From: Myxococcus qinghaiensis
Lineage (GTDB): Bacteria > Myxococcota > Myxococcia > Myxococcales > Myxococcaceae
Length of the DNA stretch: 64,000 bases
Reading direction: 5' to 3'
NCBI RefSeq assembly: GCF_024198215.1
Contig: NZ_JAKCFA010000020.1
Span: forward strand, 1 to 64,000
A program made the position numbers and the translations under genes. The notes under the pieces are model-generated. The model searched no databases. It had not been told where the DNA came from and was given only the letters and a program-made list of their open reading frames with translations. This document shows positions 59,974 through 64,000 of the stretch, piece after piece (within the stretch, counting starts at the first letter, position 1; every line of letters begins with the position of its first letter).

Positions 59974-60939
59974 GTGGCGGAGGAGAAAATCAACAAGGTG
60001 ACCATCATCGGCTCGGGGCCTGCGGGTTACACCGCGGCCATCTATGCCGCGCGCGCCAACCTGGAGCCGGTGGTGTTCGCCGGCGGGCCCACGCTGGAGC
60101 ATCCCCAGCGCGTGCCGGGCGGCCAGCTCATGGTGACCACGGACGTGGAGAACTACCCGGGCTTTCCGGAGGCCATCACCGGCCCTGAGCTGATGGACCG
60201 CTTCCAGAAGCAGGCGGAGCGCTTCGGCACGGTCATCCACATGGAGAACGTGGTGAAGGTGGACTTCAGCAAGCGCCCCTTCGTCATCGAAGGGGAGAGC
60301 ATTGGTCGTGTCCTGTCGGAGACCGTCATCGTCTCCACCGGTGCCACGGCCAAGTGGCTGGGCGTCAAGGGCGAGGACACCTACAAGAACCGGGGTGTCT
60401 CCGCGTGTGCCACCTGTGACGGCGCGTTCTTCAAGAATCAGGAAGTGCTCGTCGTGGGCGGCGGTGACACGGCGATGGAGGAGGCCACGTACCTGGCGAA
60501 AATCGTCAAGCACGTCACCCTCGTCCACCGTCGCGACTCGCTGCGCGCGTCCAAGGTGATGCAGGAGCGCGCGCTCAACAACCCGAAGATTTCCTTCCTG
60601 TGGAACTCGGCGGTGGAGGAAGTCACCGGCAACGCGAAGGGAATGACGGGCGCGGTGGTGCGCAATCTGAAGACGGGCGACAGCCAGCTGCTCAACGCCA
60701 CCGGCCTGTTCGTGGCCATTGGCCACACGCCGAACACGGAGCTGTTCCAGGGCATCCTGGAGACGCACCAGGGCGGCTACCTCAAGACGGTGCCGGGCAG
60801 CACCCGCACCAACATCCCCGGCGTGTTCGCTTGTGGTGACGTGCAGGACAGCTACTACCGTCAGGCCATCACCGCCGCCGGCACCGGCTGCATGGCGGCC
60901 ATCGACGCGGAGCGCTGGTTGATTGAGCAGGGCGAGTAG
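59974..60939 (+). CDS. trxB: Thioredoxin reductase
   Basis: A 321-residue low-molecular-weight thioredoxin reductase that passes electrons from NADPH through FAD to thioredoxin. The FAD-binding motif is IIGSGPAGYTAAIYAARANL, the redox-active pair is CATC (Cys145, Cys148), the NADPH-binding motif is VVGGGDTAMEEATYL, and the C-terminal FAD contact is VFACGDVQDSYYRQAITAAG. The start is GTG 59974 with a strong GGAGGAG upstream. A good terminator follows at 60970. It is a single-gene unit. Confidence 0.96.
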   Translation: MAEEKINKVTIIGSGPAGYTAAIYAARANLEPVVFAGGPTLEHPQRVPGGQLMVTTDVENYPGFPEAITGPELMDRFQKQAERFGTVIHMENVVKVDFSKRPFVIEGESIGRVLSETVIVSTGATAKWLGVKGEDTYKNRGVSACATCDGAFFKNQEVLVVGGGDTAMEEATYLAKIVKHVTLVHRRDSLRASKVMQERALNNPKISFLWNSAVEEVTGNAKGMTGAVVRNLKTGDSQLLNATGLFVAIGHTPNTELFQGILETHQGGYLKTVPGSTRTNIPGVFACGDVQDSYYRQAITAAGTGCMAAIDAERWLIEQGE

Positions 60940-60969
60940 CCCACCCGCCACCGCGTGACGCATGCTCCA

Positions 60970-61005
60970 GGCCGGCCCGTCTCCATGGCGGGCCGGCCTT
61001 TTTTT
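60970..61005 (+). terminator. Rho-independent terminator of trxB
   Basis: A 10-bp stem (ggccggcccg at 60970-60979 with cgggccggcc at 60989-60998) and a 9-nt loop are followed directly by seven T (60999-61005). Confidence 0.9.
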
Positions 61006-61048
61006 CGAGCCGGGCCCGAGCGCCGGGCAGGGACGGAACAGGACTCTC

Positions 61049-62233
61049 ATGAGCACGAAGCAGAAGACGCTGGCGGTGCACGCGGGGACGCGGCTGACGG
61101 GCAGCAAGGCGGTGCCCGTCTCGCCCCCCATCTCCGTGTCGGCGGTGAGCTGGTTCGACAGCAGCGACGATTTGGACGGCGCGCTGGATGGCAAGGACTA
61201 CGCCTATGCCCGCATCAGCGCTCCCAACACCACGCTGCTCGAGGAGGCGGTGGCCGCGCTGGAGGGCGCTGAGTCGTGCGTGGCCTATGCCAGTGGGATG
61301 GCCGCGCTGCGCTCGCTCTTCGAGGCCCAGGACTTCCGGCCCGGCGACAGGCTGGTGATGCCGGCGGACGGCTATGGCGTCACGCGCGCGCTCTACAAGA
61401 AGCTGTGCGCGGCGCTGGGAGTAGAACTGCATGCGCTGAAGCTGACGGACGCGGGGACGCAGGCGCGCATCCGCGAGCTGAAGCCGCGCCTGGTGCTGGC
61501 GGAGAGCATCAGCAATCCGCTCCTGCGCGTGGCGGACCTGTGCGGACTGGCGAAGGCGTGCCGGGACGTGGGCGCGGCCTTCGCGGTGGACGCGACGTTC
61601 CCCTCGCCCATGGGGCAGCGCGTGCTGGAGCTGGGCGCGGACTACGCGGTGCAGTCCACCAGCAAGTGGCTCAACGGACACAGCGACGCCTTGGGCGGGA
61701 CGGTGAGCGGCGCTCGCTCGCGCATCGACGTGCTGCGCGCCGCGCGCATCCTGGCTGGCGACGTGCTGGGGCCGTTCGAGGCGTGGCTCACCCTGCGCGG
61801 CCTGCGCACCTTGCCGGTGCGGATGAAGGCCCATTCCGAGCACGCGGCGCACGTGGCGCGGCGGCTCGCGGAGTCGCCACTGTTGGAGCGAGTCATCTAC
61901 CCGGGGCTGCCCTCGCATCCGGACCACGCGGTGGCTCGCGAGGTGCTCAAGGACGGCGGCCCCATGGTGTCCTTCGAAATCCGAGGTGCGGGTCGTCCCG
62001 AGGCCATGCGCTTCCTGGAGGCGCTGAAGGTGGGACGTCCGGGGCCTTCGCTCGGCGACGTGTGCACGCTGGTGATGCACGCGGCCAGCGCCAGCGCGCG
62101 CCGGCTGACGCCCGAGGAGCGCGAGGCGGCGGGGATTCGCGAGAGCCTCATCCGCGTGTCCGTGGGGCTGGAGGACCCGGACGACGTGGTGGAGGACCTG
62201 CTCCAGGCCGTGGCGCAGGGGGTGGGCCGGTGA
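61049..62233 (+). CDS. Cys/Met-metabolism PLP-dependent enzyme
   Basis: A 394-residue fold-type I PLP enzyme of the cystathionine gamma-synthase/beta-lyase/methionine gamma-lyase group. The N-terminal PPISVSAVSWFDSSDD, YARISAPNTTLLEEAVAALE and YASGMAALRSL (cofactor phosphate) are family segments. The PLP Lys lies in QSTSKWLNGHSDALGG, and the C-terminal end RVSVGLEDPDDVVEDL is typical. The reaction cannot be told apart by sequence alone. ATG 61049 is chosen because the frame upstream overlaps the trxB terminator. Its stop overlaps moaC (GTGA), an unusual partner. Confidence 0.88.
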   Translation: MSTKQKTLAVHAGTRLTGSKAVPVSPPISVSAVSWFDSSDDLDGALDGKDYAYARISAPNTTLLEEAVAALEGAESCVAYASGMAALRSLFEAQDFRPGDRLVMPADGYGVTRALYKKLCAALGVELHALKLTDAGTQARIRELKPRLVLAESISNPLLRVADLCGLAKACRDVGAAFAVDATFPSPMGQRVLELGADYAVQSTSKWLNGHSDALGGTVSGARSRIDVLRAARILAGDVLGPFEAWLTLRGLRTLPVRMKAHSEHAAHVARRLAESPLLERVIYPGLPSHPDHAVAREVLKDGGPMVSFEIRGAGRPEAMRFLEALKVGRPGPSLGDVCTLVMHAASASARRLTPEEREAAGIRESLIRVSVGLEDPDDVVEDLLQAVAQGVGR

Positions 62234-62718
62234 AGATGGTGGATGTCGGCGCGAAGCCGAAGACGGAGCGCGTGGCGGTGGCCACCGGGCTGTTGCGCAT
62301 GTTGCCCGCAACCCGGGAGCGCATCCTCGCGGGGAAGGTGGAGAAGGGGGACGTGCTCGCCGCGGCGAGGCTCGCGGGCATCATGGCCGCCAAGCGCACC
62401 CCGGACTTCATCCCGCTGTGCCATCCCATCGCGCTGTCCGGTGTCGAGGTGACGCTCGAGCCCGTGAAGGAGGGCCTGTCCGTCCGCGTGACGGTGCGGA
62501 CGGTGGACCGCACGGGCGTGGAGATGGAGGCGCTGACGTCCGCGTGCGCGGCGGCGCTCACCGTCTATGACATGTGCAAGAGCGTGGACCGGGGCATGGT
62601 GCTGGAGGCCGTGCAGCTCGAGCACAAGTCCGGAGGCCGCTCGGGGACGTGGGAGCGGGAGTCAAAGAAGGACGGCGCCAAGGCCCCGTCGAGTCCCCGC
62701 AAGCGCGCGAAGGGTTGA
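62230..62718 (+). CDS. moaC: Cyclic pyranopterin monophosphate synthase MoaC
   Basis: A 162-residue MoaC, the second step of molybdenum cofactor synthesis after MoaA. It begins (V)KMVDVGAKPKTERVAVATG from GTG 62230, which overlaps the upstream stop. The catalytic segments LCHPIALSG, RTGVEMEALTSACAAAL and VYDMCKSVDRG are all present. The C-terminal tail (KKDGAKAPSSPRKRAKG) is basic and longer than usual. No other moa or moe gene is in the window. Confidence 0.95.
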   Translation: MKMVDVGAKPKTERVAVATGLLRMLPATRERILAGKVEKGDVLAAARLAGIMAAKRTPDFIPLCHPIALSGVEVTLEPVKEGLSVRVTVRTVDRTGVEMEALTSACAAALTVYDMCKSVDRGMVLEAVQLEHKSGGRSGTWERESKKDGAKAPSSPRKRAKG

Positions 62719-63047
62719 GCGCGGCGGCTCTTGCGAGCGCGCATGGATCGGAGAGGCCCATGCCAGAAGCCCGCCGCCTCCCCGTTCCGTGCCTCGGAGG
62801 CGTGGCGAGGGAGGTGCTTCGTGCCGTGACGTCGAGCGCCTCCCTCCGCCCTGCGCAATGCCCGCCCGTTGAAGCGCGGCACGTGCGGGCTGCCCGGTGT
62901 CCATTTCAGGACGTGGACAGTGTGCTCCCGAGCACGGCCCTCCCTGAACTCGTGCCCTCCGGGGCTCCCGCTTGTCGGAGCCGTCGTCCAGATTGAGCAC
63001 TCGCCACGTGCGCCCGGCAGGCGCGAGGGCGCAGAGGAGGTCCAAGG
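62719..63047. other. Gene-free spacer
   Basis: About 330 bp between moaC and the small lipoprotein gene. Frames are open on both strands only because of high G+C, and none shows a ribosome site plus recognisable protein. No repeat or strong hairpin was found. GAGGAGG near 63033 is the likely ribosome site of the next gene. Confidence 0.5.
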
Positions 63048-63314
63048 GTGCTCAACGTCAGGATGACCCACTCCACCCTGGGGTTCCTCGCCGTCGTGGT
63101 CAGCATGGGCTGCAGTCCCGGCTCCGGAGACGGTGACGGGCCGGAGTCGCCCACGCTCGTCGCGGAGGGCGTGCGCGCACGCTGCTCCCTGGAGGACTCG
63201 GGCCGCCGCTCCATCTCCAAGGACGCGAAGGGCTGCCGTCAAATCATGTTCGTCTGCGCCCCGGACGAGACGCCCTTCTTCGACGCGTGCGGCTGCGGCT
63301 GCGAGCGCAGATGA
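63048..63314 (+). CDS. Small Cys-rich lipoprotein
   Basis: An 88-residue lipoprotein from GTG 63048, chosen for the GAGGAGG upstream. The signal ends VSMGC. The mature part has six further Cys, including VRARCSLEDS, GCRQIMFVCAP and the terminal CGCGCERR, suggesting a disulfide-knotted surface peptide or metal-binding tail. No family is recognised. It stands alone and is convergent with the Nudix gene. Confidence 0.65.
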   Translation: MLNVRMTHSTLGFLAVVVSMGCSPGSGDGDGPESPTLVAEGVRARCSLEDSGRRSISKDAKGCRQIMFVCAPDETPFFDACGCGCERR

Positions 63315-63321
63315 TGGCCGG

Positions 63322-63885
63322 CTAGCGCTTCCCGCCCGCGTCCTCGCGCAGCTTCTCCAGGAAGAAGGCCCCCACCACGAGCGAGTGGGTGATGTGTCCC
63401 TCCAAGATGAGCCGAGGCACGTCCGCGCGCGGGTGCAGCTCCACGGCGATGTCCTCGGCCTCGTCCTGCCGGCCCGCATGGGCCTTCACGCAGTCCAACG
63501 CGAGGAAGCTGAAGCACCTGTTGTCCTGCAGCGCGGGATTGGGATGCACCCAACCCAGCGGCACCACGCGGCCCGCCACGTAGCCCGTCTCCTCCTCCAG
63601 CTCGCGCGCCGCCGCCACGGCCGGGTCCTCGCCCTCGTCCACCATGCCGCCGGGCACCTCCAGCGTGTCGGCGGCCACGCCGAAACGGAACTGGCGCACC
63701 AACACCAGCGAGTCCTCCGGCGTCACCGCGATGACGTTGACCCAGTCCGCGCAGTCCACCCGCACGCGCGGATGCTCCTGCTCCGTCCTCGGGTCCGCCC
63801 ACTTGTCCTCGCGGACCGTCAGCACCTGATAGTCGTGCTCCAACCCGAGGCGCAGTCGCCGCCAGGGCTTCACCGTCTGGGACAT
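63322..63885 (-). CDS. Nudix hydrolase (ADP-ribose pyrophosphatase type)
   Basis: A 187-residue Nudix enzyme. The Nudix box is GGMVDEGEDPAVAAARELEE plus ETGY, with all catalytic Glu kept. The upstream block VLVRQFRFGVAADTLEVPGG fits the ADP-ribose/GDP-mannose pyrophosphatase subgroup. ATG 63885 (MSQTVKPWRRLRLGLEHDYQ) is preferred to an earlier frame start at 63960. It probably clears ADP-ribose or another nucleotide sugar. Confidence 0.88.
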   Translation of the reverse strand: MSQTVKPWRRLRLGLEHDYQVLTVREDKWADPRTEQEHPRVRVDCADWVNVIAVTPEDSLVLVRQFRFGVAADTLEVPGGMVDEGEDPAVAAARELEEETGYVAGRVVPLGWVHPNPALQDNRCFSFLALDCVKAHAGRQDEAEDIAVELHPRADVPRLILEGHITHSLVVGAFFLEKLREDAGGKR

Positions 63886-63934
63886 GGATGACGCTCCGGG
63901 CCCCCCGAGACGAGCGAGGGCCTCGAGGGGTTTT

Positions 63935-64000
63935 TCAGTTGAGCAGCGAGGCGCGCTCACGCAGCTCGCGGGCCGTCATCTCCAGGCGGTCGCGGTCCGG
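63935..64000 (-). CDS. Partial gene, C-terminal 21 residues
   Basis: A minus-strand frame enters from the right edge and ends with TGA at 63935-63937. The visible part ends TARELRERASLLN, a charged helix. Too little is present to identify it, but codon usage fits a coding region. Confidence 0.35.
   Translation of the reverse strand, partial: PDRDRLEMTARELRERASLLN

Noticed and set aside
60869-62311. Long open frame on the minus strand opposite the PLP enzyme
   Set aside because: Such antisense frames appear opposite most genes here because of very high GC at third positions. The protein is a low-complexity His/Arg/Ala composition without ribosome site or motif.
62565-63479. 304-codon minus-strand frame across the gap after moaC
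   Set aside because: It runs through the end of moaC, a lipoprotein gene and part of the Nudix gene, with shuffled-looking composition and no recognisable domain.
63895-63937. Possible terminator (CCCC-GAG stem with TTTTT)
   Set aside because: The stem is imperfect and points along the + strand, where no gene ends nearby.

Overview
The window is about 70% G+C and comes from a myxobacterium of the Cystobacterineae (Myxococcus/Corallococcus/Archangium relatives). The evidence is the gliding-polarity pair mglB-mglA, a co-directional block of large periplasmic TPR proteins and an FHA-TM-TonB-type protein, a short OPX/beta-barrel polysaccharide-export pair, a Ser/Thr kinase of bacterial type, many lipoproteins, and start codons that are often GTG. 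No rRNA, CRISPR array or intact phage was seen. The only mobile DNA is at the left edge: a truncated AlbA/Schlafen-type gene and an internally deleted IS66 element, lying on the 3' side of a tRNA-Asn gene.

Layout. 1-1.7 kb: mobile remnants, gene-poor DNA, tRNA-Asn. 1.9-8.1 kb (+): RNA m5C methyltransferase, then a translationally coupled murein-recycling run (LD-carboxypeptidase, penicillin-binding/beta-lactamase-fold serine hydrolase, Mpl ligase), a thioredoxin-fold lipoprotein and an inositol-phosphatase-family enzyme. 8.1-24.5 kb (-): mglB-mglA, four envelope TPR/coiled-coil proteins, a small periplasmic protein, an FHA-TM-TonB protein, a cyclic-nucleotide-binding protein, a periplasmic protein, the WzpB-like barrel, the WzaB-like OPX lipoprotein, and an ATP-grasp pair with a 129-residue protein. 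24.7-30.3 kb (+): outer-membrane barrel, FecR-type lipoprotein and Ser/Thr kinase. 30.4-34.2 kb (-): recR, ebfC and dnaX, the last split by a +1 frameshift. 34.2-37.3 kb: an oxidoreductase and a GT-C glycosyltransferase, divergent.

37.4-40 kb (-) is a compact translation block: serS, all four tRNA-Ser isoacceptors, tRNA-Arg(ACG), the tRNA deaminase tadA whose substrate is that tRNA-Arg, and 4.5S SRP RNA. 40.1-44.7 kb (-): a 1545-residue zinc-ribbon/IPLPG-repeat/TM/TPR protein. 44.9-50.8 kb: sugar and lipid enzymes (flavoprotein, GT2, deacetylase, lipase, acyltransferase, epimerase-like). 51.0-51.3 kb: a sigma-54-like promoter followed by three 71-bp tandem repeats that each fold as a terminator-like hairpin. 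51.3-59.9 kb: lipoprotein, a 1281-residue TPR membrane protein, a small membrane protein, recQ, a RadC-DUF3006 overlap pair and a second cyclic-nucleotide-binding protein. 60-64 kb: trxB, a Cys/Met-type PLP enzyme overlapping moaC, a small lipoprotein and a Nudix hydrolase.

Most worth following up: the dnaX +1 frameshift with a perfect internal Shine-Dalgarno sequence, the sigma-54/tandem-hairpin locus, the serine-decoding/TadA cluster, and the ATP-grasp pair beside the polysaccharide exporter.
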